Origin: Hydrogenophilales bacterium
Lineage (GTDB): Bacteria > Pseudomonadota > Gammaproteobacteria > Burkholderiales > Thiobacillaceae
Assembly (NCBI GenBank): GCA_016195805.1
Contig: JACPYT010000008.1
Coordinates: forward strand, 1-41,143
Length of the DNA stretch: 41,143 bases
Reading direction: 5' to 3'
In this document: piece after piece, positions 1 to 9,777 of the stretch
Position numbering within the stretch: position 1 is the stretch's first letter
Layout of the letters: every line of letters starts with the position of its first letter
The notes under the pieces: model-generated
Databases searched by the model: none
What the model was told of the DNA's origin: nothing
Seen by the model: only the letters and a program-made list of their open reading frames with translations
Program-made: the position numbers and the translations under genes

Positions 1-108
1 CGAGCCAGCCTGTTCGATTACATGGAGGTGTTTTATAACCGCCAGCGGCGTCACTCGACCTTGAACTACGAGACTCCGCTGGCCTTCGAGGCGATGCAGA
101 TCGCCTAA
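1..108 (+). CDS. IS3-family transposase (orfB), C-terminal fragment
   Basis: Reading frame 1 is open from the window edge to a TAA at 106-108 and gives 35 residues. They contain FYNRQRRHSTLNYETPLAFE, the typical end of the IS3-family DDE integrase-type transposase (OrfB), where the YN..R.H..L....P..F pattern closes the rve domain. The catalytic residues lie outside the window, so intactness cannot be judged. The reading direction and the candidate right end at 112-139 show that the element extends leftward out of the window. Confidence 0.85.
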   Translation, partial: RASLFDYMEVFYNRQRRHSTLNYETPLAFEAMQIA

Positions 109-139
109 TTACCGTGTCCACCGAACGTGGGTAGGATCA
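1..139 (+). mobile_element. Right end of an IS3-family insertion sequence
   Basis: The transposase stop is followed within about 30 bp by GTGTCCACCGAACGTGGGTA and then GGATCA. This resembles an IS3-family right inverted repeat, and IS3 elements usually end in CA, so the end is placed at about 139. The left end and any target-site duplication are outside the window, so the exact boundary is inferred. From 140 to 228 I see no gene or clear signal. Confidence 0.65.
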
Positions 140-228
140 CTGTTTTTCGGAACCCGCCGGAAGACCAAGCCACACACTTCGGCCAAAGCTGGCGTCCACT
201 CCGACCCGATAGGGCTCAAACTGCCACT

Positions 229-2406
229 TCAGTCTTGGCTACTGCAATGCTTAAGATTTGCGTAGGACGCTTCGATTCCTGGCGCTACTAAGCGCGCCTT
301 GCGTTCCGTGTCATCTTTCTCAGCAGAAATTTTCGCTTTCAGGTCCCTAAAGCCAGAATAGACTTGTTCCATCTCCGCGTTCTTGCCTTGTCGCTTGATC
401 TCCTCCAGCGAAGGGTTCGGTGTTTTTTTGTCCCACTCTAATACCCGATCAAGTATCTCGATGAAGCGAGGAACATTCTGAAATGCATAGTTATTAATCG
501 GGGGGCCAACCGTCATTAGCATGACCGTCATCAACTGACCGCGGTCACCATTGTTAACAATCATCTGCTGTCGAACACGGAGCTGGGCCGCATAAAACCA
601 AAAGACCGCCTCGTCCTTCCTTCCGTGCATGAATAAGACGAACGACGGCTTAAAAAGCTCCAAGGGCTCATTCAACGACTCCGGGTCATTGATAACCTCC
701 TTAGCCGCAGCCAAGGCGATCTTTGAATCGCATGAAGCAAGTCGTTCTTCCCTGGTTTTTGGCGCACTTGCGATAATTCGTGTCGCGGCGTTCTCCAGGT
801 CGGGGCCTTCCGTCTGCCCGCTTGGCGAGCGCTCCAGTTGGTCAATCATGGACAACACTTCCGTCCTGTTTCGCTCCTCGTATGCCTTCATAGCGGTCTT
901 GCGAAGATTCGTCCAGTCTGGCGTGAGACCGGCCTGCCTCTCCAACGCCACGAGAGTCCCAACGGTGACCAGTTCTCGCTTGATGGATCCCCAGTGTCCG
1001 ATGGCAATGGAGGACACGAGAGGCGTACGTCCTTCGCTGTCAGCCACCCTTAGATCCGCGCCCTTGGCGATCAGCATCTTGATCATGGGGTAATTGCTGG
1101 AATTCGCGGCGTAATGCAGAGGCGTACGCCCCAGGCTGTCCCGAACATTGATGTCGGCACCCGAATCAATAAGTCGTTCCGCGAGTTCTACCGACTGCTG
1201 GCAGTAATCCTCCCAGTATTTCTGGGGCGATGGATCGTAATTGGGGGCGTTAGCGAGCCTGTGCAAGATAGTGTCTTTTCCCGGCCCGTAATGCATGTTC
1301 AAGTCAGCGCCATTCTTCAGAAGTAAATCGCGCATTTCCTTATATGGGGCTAATCGGAGACGGCCTTGCTGATCGAAGACAGCGGCTTCAAATGGAGGAC
1401 GCCCCATGAGCCCGGCCGCGTTCACGTCAGCGCCAGCGGCGAGAAGCCGCCGTGCAATTTCCACGTTATTGTTCTCCACAGCGGCATGCAGCATGGACTC
1501 TCTTCCAACCTGGATGTTTCTGATGGGTGCCCGCGCTGCAATCCACTTGAGAATAGCGGCGTCCACAGCGGATACCGAAGACAATCCCACATAGCATGGG
1601 CTAAAGTCTTTCGCGATGCCGTGCTGCTCCAAGAACTTCAGAGTGTCCAAATTACCCTGTCGGCAGGCCCATTGAATTATTGCCGGCATGTCCGCAGCGG
1701 TAACCTTTGCGCCATGATCGAGCAATATTTGGAGGACCGCCGTGCTCGCCTTGTTCGAAGCGCCAAGGGTAAAGGCTGTTCCGTCCTGGGGTGACGCCAG
1801 ATTTACGTCTGCACCATGATCGACAAGCCATTTCACTGCCGCCTCCCTCCCATAGTGAGCGTTTTCCTGAAGTGGAGTGCGCTTGAACATGCCGCGTTGC
1901 TCGTTGATATCGGCACCCCGTTGCAGCAATAGTTCGGCTGTTTCGAAGGCCTCGTTAGTTATCGCCGCGCTAAGCGCATCGCAACGGGGACCACGGAATT
2001 CCGCTCCCTGATCGATGAGCCAACTGACTATCTGAACATTCTTAATAGCGACACAAACAGCGGCATCCTCCTTGATGCTGGCACCAGAGCGAACGAGGCT
2101 CTCCAGGATATGCTTATTGTTGTTCTTTGCCGCCAGGTCCAAAGGGCTCAGATACTTGTTTTTGTTGCCTCTCGCATTTGGATTGACTTTCTTGGCAAGA
2201 AGATCGTCAACTGTTGCCTCGTCGTTCCTTTCGATTGCTTCCATGAGCCGATCGCCATCAGCAGTGGGAGCAGGAAGGCCATTTGCATGCGTTGGCTGCA
2301 GAGCGCCGAGGCCGAAAGGAGTTGCGGCTGCTGGCATGCTTACGGACAGGAATAGCGCCATGGTCGCTGCTGCGTATCGATTTAATATGGACTTGCGCTT
2401 ATTCAA
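229..2406 (-). CDS. Secreted or periplasmic ankyrin-repeat protein
   Basis: This is a protein of about 725 residues dominated by ankyrin repeats, with repeated patterns such as GADINVRDSLGRTPLHYAA, GADVNAAGLMGRPP and GADLRVADSEGRTPL. The final 200 residues are not recognised. I chose a TTG start at 2406 because AGGGGAG lies 5-6 nt upstream and the protein then opens with a signal peptide (a basic NKRKS start, a hydrophobic stretch, and a cut near PAAATP). An ATG at 2454 (741 residues) has a poorer context. Ankyrin repeats mediate protein binding, so export suggests a role in the envelope or towards other cells, but the partner is unknown. It lies 55 nt after the 474-residue membrane protein and is probably co-transcribed with it. 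Base composition is AT-richer than the rest of the window, and an IS end is adjacent, which suggests acquisition. Confidence 0.85.
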   Translation of the reverse strand: MNKRKSILNRYAAATMALFLSVSMPAAATPFGLGALQPTHANGLPAPTADGDRLMEAIERNDEATVDDLLAKKVNPNARGNKNKYLSPLDLAAKNNNKHILESLVRSGASIKEDAAVCVAIKNVQIVSWLIDQGAEFRGPRCDALSAAITNEAFETAELLLQRGADINEQRGMFKRTPLQENAHYGREAAVKWLVDHGADVNLASPQDGTAFTLGASNKASTAVLQILLDHGAKVTAADMPAIIQWACRQGNLDTLKFLEQHGIAKDFSPCYVGLSSVSAVDAAILKWIAARAPIRNIQVGRESMLHAAVENNNVEIARRLLAAGADVNAAGLMGRPPFEAAVFDQQGRLRLAPYKEMRDLLLKNGADLNMHYGPGKDTILHRLANAPNYDPSPQKYWEDYCQQSVELAERLIDSGADINVRDSLGRTPLHYAANSSNYPMIKMLIAKGADLRVADSEGRTPLVSSIAIGHWGSIKRELVTVGTLVALERQAGLTPDWTNLRKTAMKAYEERNRTEVLSMIDQLERSPSGQTEGPDLENAATRIIASAPKTREERLASCDSKIALAAAKEVINDPESLNEPLELFKPSFVLFMHGRKDEAVFWFYAAQLRVRQQMIVNNGDRGQLMTVMLMTVGPPINNYAFQNVPRFIEILDRVLEWDKKTPNPSLEEIKRQGKNAEMEQVYSGFRDLKAKISAEKDDTERKARLVAPGIEASYANLKHCSSQD

Positions 2407-2461
2407 GGTCTCCCCTTTTATATGTGTGTGGCTTCGTGATTTTTCTCCTCGCATGTCTCGC

Positions 2462-3886
2462 CTAACTGGTTGAGGAGACTAATGGTTCATTAGCACGAAC
2501 CCGCATAATTCTTTTAACGTGCATATCGCCACCGGATTGGGTCACGTCCCACCACTCAAACTGCAAGTAGCCATCCTTGGCTTGAAATGTCGGGATGTCT
2601 ATGAAGCCTCGGAAGCCATAAAGTGGCTTCGGCTTTTCGAGGCTCAATCGATATCTGAAGTCACCGTTAATAGCGAACTTCGTCAGCGTAACTCTTCCGC
2701 TTTCGGCCACGTAGTCCAGGAACCAGATGGCATCGCTGTCACAAATTACGTCTCCAGCATATCTGGCTTTCTTTCTACCAGTTGGATCGTTAGTGAAAAG
2801 CACCCATGTCTGCATTAATGGAGCACCCACAGATTCTGGCTTAAGCAGGGTTTGACACCGCGTTGCACGCACTTTGTCGAAGGTAAGTTCTGACCATTTC
2901 GAAAAGCCCGTACCTATATCACCCTTAATAATCCAATCTGGATCAAAGTTTTTCACTTCAAGCACTTCTAGAGCGACCTTCGTCGAATGAGAGGCGTATC
3001 CTTTCAAGCCACCTGGAGGTTCTAGACCAAGCGCCCGTCCCTGGGGGTGGGAAAGCAGGGCGGCAGAATTGAGAAAATTGGTCAAAGGGTAGGCTTGAGC
3101 CTGTTCACTCAGGTGTTCTGCTAGCGCGCTTAGGATGTTCCCGTGGAATAGATATTCAAATAAAAGGGGCTGTTCTTCCTCGTCAGAATCGGCGCCATCT
3201 TTCGTCTCACCCAGGAACCCATTCCTGTACGATCCATCGTAGTTCGCAAGCAAATTTCCATCGGCATTCTTCAGCTCAAGATGAATGTGTGTTTCTCGTG
3301 GCTTGTTCGTCTCCGTGACCCGCAAGGTGGGCGCCCATTCCTCTTCTTTGGCTCTTGAGAAACCTGAAGCCAGAACGACATTCATTACGTCCTCATGCCA
3401 GTAATCAGCTCCAAGCGATGGCGACGGAGTTCTGAAGCCTCTAGTTACAAAGCAGCCGTCGCCATAGCACGCAGGAATCGCGTGCGCATACTGATGCCAT
3501 CGTGCGGCTATTCCAGGTGTGTTTGTAATGACGTGGATTGGTTGGCCAACTTCTCCCTGAAGGCGCGAAATAAGCTCAATTTTGCTGGGTCTATGGGCAA
3601 CAACGTCCGAGATGATCGCGGGGATTCTGGTATTAAGCCCGATGACAAGGGTGGCAAAGATTGCGACCAAACTGGCGCTAATCTTGCTCGACAAATTTGT
3701 TCGAGAAATTCCATAGACAATTAGAAATATCCCGATTAGAAACAGATTCGGCGCCAGCCAACCTATCAATAACCCCAATATCGGGATCCCGCCAGCCAAT
3801 GCGGCCGGAATACTAATAAATGCGAGGACAGCACCGACGATAGAAACGTTGGACCATTTTGGACTATGCGTCTTCGTTCCAACCAT
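2462..3886 (-). CDS. Unknown membrane-anchored protein (474 aa)
   Basis: I do not recognise this protein. The first 90 residues contain about three hydrophobic segments (SIVGAVLAFISIPAALAG, ILGLLIGWLAPNLFLIGIFL, ASLVAIFATLVIGL). The remaining 380 residues are soluble and probably extracytoplasmic, without repeats or obvious catalytic motifs. The ATG at 3886 has GGGGAAA at good spacing. It is the first gene of a two-gene unit with the ankyrin protein. A role as membrane anchor or partner of that protein is only a guess from adjacency. It shares the lower GC of its neighbour. Confidence 0.8.
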   Translation of the reverse strand: MVGTKTHSPKWSNVSIVGAVLAFISIPAALAGGIPILGLLIGWLAPNLFLIGIFLIVYGISRTNLSSKISASLVAIFATLVIGLNTRIPAIISDVVAHRPSKIELISRLQGEVGQPIHVITNTPGIAARWHQYAHAIPACYGDGCFVTRGFRTPSPSLGADYWHEDVMNVVLASGFSRAKEEEWAPTLRVTETNKPRETHIHLELKNADGNLLANYDGSYRNGFLGETKDGADSDEEEQPLLFEYLFHGNILSALAEHLSEQAQAYPLTNFLNSAALLSHPQGRALGLEPPGGLKGYASHSTKVALEVLEVKNFDPDWIIKGDIGTGFSKWSELTFDKVRATRCQTLLKPESVGAPLMQTWVLFTNDPTGRKKARYAGDVICDSDAIWFLDYVAESGRVTLTKFAINGDFRYRLSLEKPKPLYGFRGFIDIPTFQAKDGYLQFEWWDVTQSGGDMHVKRIMRVRANEPLVSSTS

Positions 3887-3906
3887 GATTTCCCCAAAAT
3901 TGATAA

Positions 3907-3935
3907 TTTATAAATATGAGCGTACACAAAATCAA
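3907..3935 (-). promoter_or_regulatory. Candidate sigma-70 promoter for the two-gene ankyrin unit
   Basis: Read leftward, TTGATT (3935-3930) and TATAAA (3912-3907) are separated by 17 bp, about 20 bp before the start codon at 3886. The rest of the gap up to 4151 holds no gene and no convincing terminator for the operon arriving from the right. Confidence 0.5.
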
Positions 3936-4151
3936 AATTCTTAGGGTAGCTCCGTGGCTTTCACAGAAATCAGTTTGCGTTTCAGGGGTTAATGAACCAT
4001 CTTCGTGTGAAGCGAATCAACAAACGAGCCTGCATAGAGAATGTTCGCTTCGGCCGATCTGCGGTCTGTTAGCCGCCGCATCAGATGACCGCTACACCCC
4101 GATACCTGCTGTTGAACCACCGAATTGACGAGTGACCGCAACGGGTCGGTC

Positions 4152-5954
4152 TCAGTCATCGTCCCGCCCAGCCAGCCACGCCCGCCACCCGCCGTACTGC
4201 GTGATGTCCTTCGCCCCGGCCACGCCTATGCCTTCGCAGATGAATCCGTTCACAACCGATCCATCGGCCAGATCCAGCTTGCCGATGCCGAGCGGTGCGG
4301 GAATGCCGGCGACGAAGGAACCGAACTGGCTGGCTGGCATTTCCCAGATTTCGCAGGCGATGGCACCGCCGCCCTCCTGAACTTTGACGAGGCCTGGACG
4401 CTTACCGTCGAGCAGGGCGTAGAAGCGGTAGGTCGGCGCGGTCTGCGTCGTGGCGAGCAGACGCGCGTTGCGCTCGGTGAGTTGGTGGTTGAGTGGCAGG
4501 CCGCTCAGATGGGCGCCAACGACAGCGACCCGGACCTGGCCGCCAGGAAGCAGGTTCAATGTTTCGGCATCCGGCAGAACATGATCGGTGGCGCCCAGCT
4601 TGCCGCCGAGCGCCTGCTGCATTCTTGAAGCCAGATGCAGCAGCGGACCGTCCTGATGCGGCGGTGCGATGAGGGTGACGCCGAACGGCAGGCCGTCGTT
4701 CTGGAACCCCGCCGGCACAGCAGTGGCGGCGAGGTCGAGCAGGTTCATGAAGTTGGTGTAATAGCCGAGATTGGAATTGAGGCGGATGGGGTCGGCCTGC
4801 ATTTCGTCCACGCGGTAGATCGTGCCGGCGGTGGGGGTGAGCATCACGTCGATGTCGTTCCACACTGCATCGCACACACGCTTGAACGCGCGCAGCTTGT
4901 GAAGATGGGCGAAGGTATCGGCCGCGCTGACGTCATGGCCACCGGCGATGATTTCGCGCACCGGCGGGAAAACCTTGTCGGCCTGCGCGTCGAAGAAGTC
5001 GCGGATGGCGAGGTAGCGCTCGGCGACCCAGGGGCCGCCGTAGAGCAGGCGCGCGGTTTGGAGGAAGGGCGCGAGGTCGAACTCGACCGGCGTTCCGCCC
5101 AGCGCTTTCATGCGTTCAACCGCCTCGCCGAACAGGCGCTCCGCCTCGGCGTTGCCGAAGAATTGCAGATCCTTCTGCATCGGCACACCGAAGCGGAAAC
5201 TGGTGGCGCGGCCGAAATCGAAACCGTGCGGCGCCAGCGGGCGCGCGTATTCGTCGTCGGCATCGAAACCTGCGGCGACGGCCAGCACACGCTCGGCATC
5301 CTCGGCGGTGAGCGCGAAAATCGACACGGCGTCGAGCGAACGGCAGGCGGGCACCATGCCGCGGGTCGACAGCGCGCCACAGCTCGGTTTGTGACCGACG
5401 AGATGGTTGAACGCGGCGGGCACGCGGCCAGAGCCGGCGGTGTCAGTGCCGAGCGAGAAGCTCGCCAGGCCCAGCGCCACCGCGACTGCCGAGCCGGAGC
5501 TGGAGCCGCCGGAAATGAAGTCGGGGGCGAAGGCGTTGCGGCAGGCGCCGTAAGGCGAGCGCGTGCCGTTGAGGCCGGTGGCGAACTGGTCGAGGTTGGT
5601 CTTGCCAATCGGTATCGCGCCGGCATCGATCAGGCGCTGCACGACGGTCGCGCTGCACTCCGGCGTGTAGGCAAACTCGGGGCAGGCGGCGGTGGTGGGC
5701 AGGCCGGCAAGGTCGATGTTGTCCTTGATGGCGAAGGGGATGCCGTAGAGCGGCAAGCTCGCGGGATCCTTGCCTTCGAGCTTGCTGGCGTAGGCACGCA
5801 GCGCGTCGTCGCCGAGGCGGCTGATCCAGATGTGGTGCGTGTCTTCGCCGGCCAGACGGGCAAGCAGGGTTTCCACCAGTTTCTGCGGCGTGAGGTCGCC
5901 GGATTGGTACTGGCGGCGCAGGGTGGCGATGTCGAGACTGAGCGTTGCGGTCAT
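4152..5954 (-). CDS. atzF: Allophanate hydrolase
   Basis: The enzyme hydrolyses allophanate to ammonia and carbon dioxide, the last step of urea carboxylation or guanidine breakdown. Residues 1-450 form an amidase-signature domain. The Ser-cisSer-Lys triad can be placed at K77 (in AIKDNI), S151 (in GGSSSGS) and S175 (in DTAGSGR). The spacing of 74 and 24 residues agrees with what I recall for AtzF. Residues 465-600 are the extra C-terminal domain of the 600-residue AtzF/DUR1 type, so it is full length. The ATG at 5954 has only a weak ribosome site. It is the last gene of the guanidine operon, separated from the carboxylase gene by a REP-like element. No strong terminator is visible after it. 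Confidence 0.95.
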   Translation of the reverse strand: MTATLSLDIATLRRQYQSGDLTPQKLVETLLARLAGEDTHHIWISRLGDDALRAYASKLEGKDPASLPLYGIPFAIKDNIDLAGLPTTAACPEFAYTPECSATVVQRLIDAGAIPIGKTNLDQFATGLNGTRSPYGACRNAFAPDFISGGSSSGSAVAVALGLASFSLGTDTAGSGRVPAAFNHLVGHKPSCGALSTRGMVPACRSLDAVSIFALTAEDAERVLAVAAGFDADDEYARPLAPHGFDFGRATSFRFGVPMQKDLQFFGNAEAERLFGEAVERMKALGGTPVEFDLAPFLQTARLLYGGPWVAERYLAIRDFFDAQADKVFPPVREIIAGGHDVSAADTFAHLHKLRAFKRVCDAVWNDIDVMLTPTAGTIYRVDEMQADPIRLNSNLGYYTNFMNLLDLAATAVPAGFQNDGLPFGVTLIAPPHQDGPLLHLASRMQQALGGKLGATDHVLPDAETLNLLPGGQVRVAVVGAHLSGLPLNHQLTERNARLLATTQTAPTYRFYALLDGKRPGLVKVQEGGGAIACEIWEMPASQFGSFVAGIPAPLGIGKLDLADGSVVNGFICEGIGVAGAKDITQYGGWRAWLAGRDDD

Positions 5955-5983
5955 GAGAGTTACTCGGTTGATTATTCTTTGTC

Positions 5984-6105
5984 GTCACCCCGGCGGACGC
6001 CGGGGTCCAGTTTTAATCAGGCTGGATTCCGGCATGCACCCGCAAGGGGTAGGCCATGGTTGTAAAGCCGCTGAAGCGGCAACAACCATGCACCGCCGGA
6101 ATGAC
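5984..6105. repeat. REP/MITE-like palindromic element, copy 1
   Basis: This is a 122-bp element with 13-bp imperfect terminal inverted repeats (GTCACCCCGGCGG at the left; GTCATTCCGGCGG on the other strand at the right). Inside are two hairpins: ACCCCGGC/GCCGGGGT at the left end, and CATGGTTGT/ACAACCATG enclosing GCCGCT/AGCGGC. Copy 2 lies at 9778-9897 in the same orientation. It begins 2 nt after the carboxylase stop codon (TAG at 6110-6108, leftward transcription). Confidence 0.9.
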
Positions 6106-6107
6106 CG

Positions 6108-9100
6108 CTATTCGCCCACCAGCACCAGCAGGTCCTGCCCGGCGCTCACCTGCCCGCCTTCGCGGCAGAACACCTTGTGGACGCGGCCGTCGCACGGCGC
6201 CAGCACAGCGAACTCCATTTTCATCGATTCGACGATGACCAGCGGATCGCCCAGCTTCACCATGGCACCATCTGCCACCTCCACTTTCCACACGTTGCCG
6301 GCGACGTGGCTGGCGATCGCGCGGCCCTTTTCCGGCAGGTCGAGTTCGCTGTCGGGCGCGGCTTCGGCCACCGTCAGGTCGCTAGCGTAGTCGGCCTGGC
6401 CGCTGGCGCGCCAGCGTTCGCGCTCGGCGTCGAACGAGGCCTGCTGCTGCGTCTTGAAGGCGGCGATGGAATCGGCATTGTCGGCGAGGAAGGCGTTGTA
6501 CTCGCGCAGGCTGAAGGTGGTTTCCTCGATCTTCAGCGGGTAGCGGCCGAGCGGAAAGTCCTCGCGGATTTTCAGCAGCTCGGCCTCGCTCACCGGGAAG
6601 AAGCGCACCTGGTCGAAGAAGCGCAAGAGCCACGGCTTGCCGTCGGTGAATTCGGCCGTCTGGCGCCAGCGGTTCCACATCTGCAGCGTGCGGCCGACGA
6701 ACTGGTAGCCGCCGGGGCCTTCCATGCCGTAGACACACATATAGGCGCCGCCGATGCCGACGGCGTTTTCCGGGGTCCAGGTGCGGGCAGGGTTGTACTT
6801 GGTGGTGACGAGGCGATGGCGCGGATCGACCGGCGTCGCCACCGGCGCGCCGAGGTAGACGTCGCCCAGGCCCATGACCAGGTAACTGGCGTCAAAAACA
6901 ATTCGCTTCACCTCCTCGATGCTGTCCAGCCCGTTGATGCGGCGGATGAATTCGATATTCGAGGGACACCAGGGCGCGTCCTTGCGCACCGACTGCATGT
7001 ATTTCTCGATCGCCAGTTTCGTCGCCGCGTCGTCCCACGACAGCGGGATATGCACGATGCGGGTCGGCACCTGCATGTCCTCGATCGCGGGTAGTTCCTT
7101 TTCCGTCGCCAGCAGCAGGTCCATCAATTTGGACAGCGGCAGCACGCGCGAATCGTAGTGCACCTGCAGCGAGCGGATGCCAGGCGTGAGGTCGAGGATG
7201 CCCGGCACCGCGTCGGCCTTGAGCCGGGTCATCAGCGCGTGGACGCGGAAGCGCAGGTTGAGGTCGAGCACCAGCGGGCCGTATTCGACGAGCAGGTATT
7301 TGTCGCCGGCGCGGCGGTAGACGACGGCGACGGGGTTGTCGGTGTCGGGGGTACGGTGGAGGATAGGTTCGGCGAGCGGCTCCGTATCAGCGACCACCGC
7401 GGCCGGGACAGCGAGGCCGGCGATGGCGGCGTCCTGCGCTGCTTCCATGCGCTCGGCCTGCGCCTGCGAGAGTCGCTTGAAGCGCACGGTGTCGCCGGGG
7501 CGCAGCTGGCCCATCTTCCACAGCTCGGCCTGCACGATGGTGGCGGGGCAGACGAAGCCGCCGAGGCTGGGGCCGTCGGGGCCGAGGATCACCGGCATGT
7601 CGCCGGTGAAGTCGACCGCGCCGATGGCGTAGGCGTTGTCGTGGATGTTGGAGGGGTGCAGGCCGGCCTCGCCGCCGTCCTTGCGCGCCCATTCTGGACG
7701 CGGGCCGATCAGGCGCACGCCGGTCCGGCTGGAGTTGTAATGCACTTCCCAGTCGGTGGAAAAGAACGTGTCGATGTCGGCATCGGTGAAGAAATCCGGT
7801 GCGCCGTGCGGGCCGTAGAGCACGCCGATTTCCCAGGCGTGGGCATAGGCCGGGACCAGCGCGGCAGGCAACGTCTTATCGATGTTCGAGGCTTCCACTA
7901 CCGGAATATGCAGCACGTCGCCGACGCGCAGCGTGCGCCCGGCGTGGCCGCCGAACTGGCCGAGGGTGAAGGTGGACTTGCTGGCGAGATAATCCGGCAC
8001 ATCGAAGCCGCCGCGCACCGCGAAATAGGCGCGGCAGCCCGCGTCTTTGATCGCGCCGAGCTTGAGCATGCTGCCGGCCTTCACCGCATGCGCGGCCCAG
8101 TTGGCGAGTGGTTGGCCGTCGAGCTCGGCGCCCATGTCGGCGCCGGCGAGCGCGATCACGGCGTCGCAGTTGAAGCGCAACGTGGGGCCGGCGACGGTCA
8201 GTTCCAGTGCGGCCGCGCCTTCTGCGTTGCCCGCCAGCCTGTTGGCCAGGCGCAAGGCCAGCGCATCCATCGGCCCCGACGGCGGCACGCCGACGTCCCA
8301 GTAGCCGGTGCGGCCCGGCCAGTCCTGGATGCTGCTCTGCACGCCGGGCTCGATGACGTCGAGGGTCGTGGGCCGGTAGTGGAAGGCATTGAGATAGCGC
8401 GTGGTCTGGCGGCCTTCCCTGAACACCGCGTCGCGCACGATCTGGCCGAGGTAGCCGAGGTTGGTCTCGATGCCAGCGACGCGGGTCTGCGCCAGCACCT
8501 GCTGCATTTTCTCCAGCGCGTCGGCGCGGTCACGGCCCTTGACGATGAGCTTCGCCACCATAGGGTCGTAGAACGGCGGCACGTCGGAGCCGCGCTCGAC
8601 CCAGGTTTCGATGCGCGCATCCTGCGGGAAGACGACTTCGGTCAGCACGCCTGAGGCCGGCTGGAAATCCTTGCCCGGGTCTTCGGCATACAGACGCACC
8701 TGCATCGAGGCGCCTTTGGGATCGGCCTTGAAGCCGGACAGATCCAGTTCGCCGGCGGCTTCGCGCACCATCCACTCGACCAGATCGACGCCGGTCATTT
8801 CCTCGGTGACGCCGTGCTCGACCTGCAGCCGGGTGTTCACTTCAAGAAAGTAGAACTCGCCGCTCAGGGTGTCGTATACGAATTCGACGGTGCCGGCAGA
8901 ACGGTAGCCGACTGCTTCGCCGAGGCGCACCGCGGTAGTCAGCAAGTTGCTGCGTTGCGCGTCGGTGAGGCCAGGCGCCGGCGTTTCCTCGATGACCTTC
9001 TGGTTGCGCCGCTGCACCGAGCAATCGCGCTCGCCCAGTGCGACGACGTGACCGCGGCCGTCGCCGAAGATCTGCACCTCGATGTGGCGCGCGTGCTCGA

Positions 9101-9704
9101 CGTACTTTTCCAGAAATATCCCGGCCTCCTTGAAGTTGGCGCGGGCGAGGCGCTCCACCGACTGGAAGGCTTCGACCAGCTCATCGGCACTCCAGATCAG
9201 ACGCATGCCGATGCCACCGCCGCCGGCGGTGCTCTTCAGCATCACCGGGTAGCCGATGCGCGCGGCCTCGGCCTGGGCGTGGCCGGCGTCGGACAGCAGG
9301 CCGGAGCCCGGCAGCAGCGGCACCTTGTTGTGCTCGGCGAGGTCGCGCGCGGTGTGCTTGAGACCGAAGGCGCGCATCTGCGCCGGGCTGGGGCCGATGA
9401 AGGCGATGCCGGCGGCGGCGCAGTCCTCGGCGAAGCCGGGATTCTCGGAGAGGAAGCCGTAGCCGGGGTGGATGGCCTGGGCGCCGGTGGCCTTCGCCGC
9501 TTCGAGAATCTTGTCGGCGCGCAGGTAGCTTTGCGCCGCCGGTGCGGGGCCGATCTCGACGGCTTCGTCGGCGAGCCGCACGTGGAGGCTGTGTCGGTCG
9601 GCTTCCGAATACACAGCGACCGATTTCACCCCCAGCGTGCGCAAGGTGCGGATGATGCGGCAGGCGATGGCGCCGCGGTTGGCGATGAGAACCTTGTCGA
9701 ACAT
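6108..9704 (-). CDS. uca: Biotin-dependent urea/guanidine carboxylase
   Basis: This is a 1198-residue carboxylase. Domains in order: biotin carboxylase with ATP-grasp ([12 protein letters not shown] near 160, [15 protein letters not shown] near 290), a PxpC/KipA-type domain ([20 protein letters not shown] from about 450), a PxpB/KipI-type domain from about 800, and a C-terminal biotinyl domain with ESMKME (biotinylated lysine near 1162). The family carboxylates urea to allophanate or guanidine to carboxyguanidine. Guanidine is favoured here because a guanidine-II riboswitch precedes the gene and two DUF1989 deiminase-type genes lie just upstream. The start at 9704 ([11 protein letters not shown]) matches biotin carboxylases and has GGAG at good spacing. 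An upstream ATG at 9737 falls in the riboswitch linker and is not credible. Confidence 0.95.
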   Translation of the reverse strand: MFDKVLIANRGAIACRIIRTLRTLGVKSVAVYSEADRHSLHVRLADEAVEIGPAPAAQSYLRADKILEAAKATGAQAIHPGYGFLSENPGFAEDCAAAGIAFIGPSPAQMRAFGLKHTARDLAEHNKVPLLPGSGLLSDAGHAQAEAARIGYPVMLKSTAGGGGIGMRLIWSADELVEAFQSVERLARANFKEAGIFLEKYVEHARHIEVQIFGDGRGHVVALGERDCSVQRRNQKVIEETPAPGLTDAQRSNLLTTAVRLGEAVGYRSAGTVEFVYDTLSGEFYFLEVNTRLQVEHGVTEEMTGVDLVEWMVREAAGELDLSGFKADPKGASMQVRLYAEDPGKDFQPASGVLTEVVFPQDARIETWVERGSDVPPFYDPMVAKLIVKGRDRADALEKMQQVLAQTRVAGIETNLGYLGQIVRDAVFREGRQTTRYLNAFHYRPTTLDVIEPGVQSSIQDWPGRTGYWDVGVPPSGPMDALALRLANRLAGNAEGAAALELTVAGPTLRFNCDAVIALAGADMGAELDGQPLANWAAHAVKAGSMLKLGAIKDAGCRAYFAVRGGFDVPDYLASKSTFTLGQFGGHAGRTLRVGDVLHIPVVEASNIDKTLPAALVPAYAHAWEIGVLYGPHGAPDFFTDADIDTFFSTDWEVHYNSSRTGVRLIGPRPEWARKDGGEAGLHPSNIHDNAYAIGAVDFTGDMPVILGPDGPSLGGFVCPATIVQAELWKMGQLRPGDTVRFKRLSQAQAERMEAAQDAAIAGLAVPAAVVADTEPLAEPILHRTPDTDNPVAVVYRRAGDKYLLVEYGPLVLDLNLRFRVHALMTRLKADAVPGILDLTPGIRSLQVHYDSRVLPLSKLMDLLLATEKELPAIEDMQVPTRIVHIPLSWDDAATKLAIEKYMQSVRKDAPWCPSNIEFIRRINGLDSIEEVKRIVFDASYLVMGLGDVYLGAPVATPVDPRHRLVTTKYNPARTWTPENAVGIGGAYMCVYGMEGPGGYQFVGRTLQMWNRWRQTAEFTDGKPWLLRFFDQVRFFPVSEAELLKIREDFPLGRYPLKIEETTFSLREYNAFLADNADSIAAFKTQQQASFDAERERWRASGQADYASDLTVAEAAPDSELDLPEKGRAIASHVAGNVWKVEVADGAMVKLGDPLVIVESMKMEFAVLAPCDGRVHKVFCREGGQVSAGQDLLVLVGE

Positions 9705-9713
9705 GCAATCTCC

Positions 9714-9757
9714 GGCGGGTCGTCCCGCTTCATTCAACGCGGCGGGTCGTCCCGCCG
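9714..9757 (-). promoter_or_regulatory. Guanidine-II (mini-ykkC) riboswitch
   Basis: On the transcribed (minus) strand there are two hairpins. P1 has a 7-bp stem, CGGCGGG-ACGA-CCCGCCG (9757-9740). P2 has a 5-bp stem, GCGGG-ACGA-CCCGC (9728-9715). The linker is 11 nt (9739-9729). Both loops are ACGA, matching the ACGR tetraloops that define guanidine-II RNAs, in which two loops pair and each binds guanidine. The ribosome site GGAG begins 2 nt after P2, and the carboxylase ATG follows 10 nt after the stem, so translation control is likely. The RNA lies inside the operon, between the second DUF1989 gene and the carboxylase. Confidence 0.88.
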
Positions 9758-9777
9758 TCAGTTATTTCCCTTCGTCC

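Noticed and set aside
4100..4151. Weak GACCG/CGGTC hairpin as terminator of the guanidine operon
   Set aside because: Only 5 bp and no T-run; not convincing.
4635..6065. Long open frame on the plus strand opposite allophanate hydrolase
   Set aside because: It is an antisense shadow of a GC-rich gene with low-complexity Arg/Ala/Gly composition and no ribosome site; atzF on the other strand has clear catalytic motifs.
9705..9737. Upstream ATG of the carboxylase at 9737
   Set aside because: It lies in the linker of the guanidine-II riboswitch; the added residues are encoded by the P2 hairpin.
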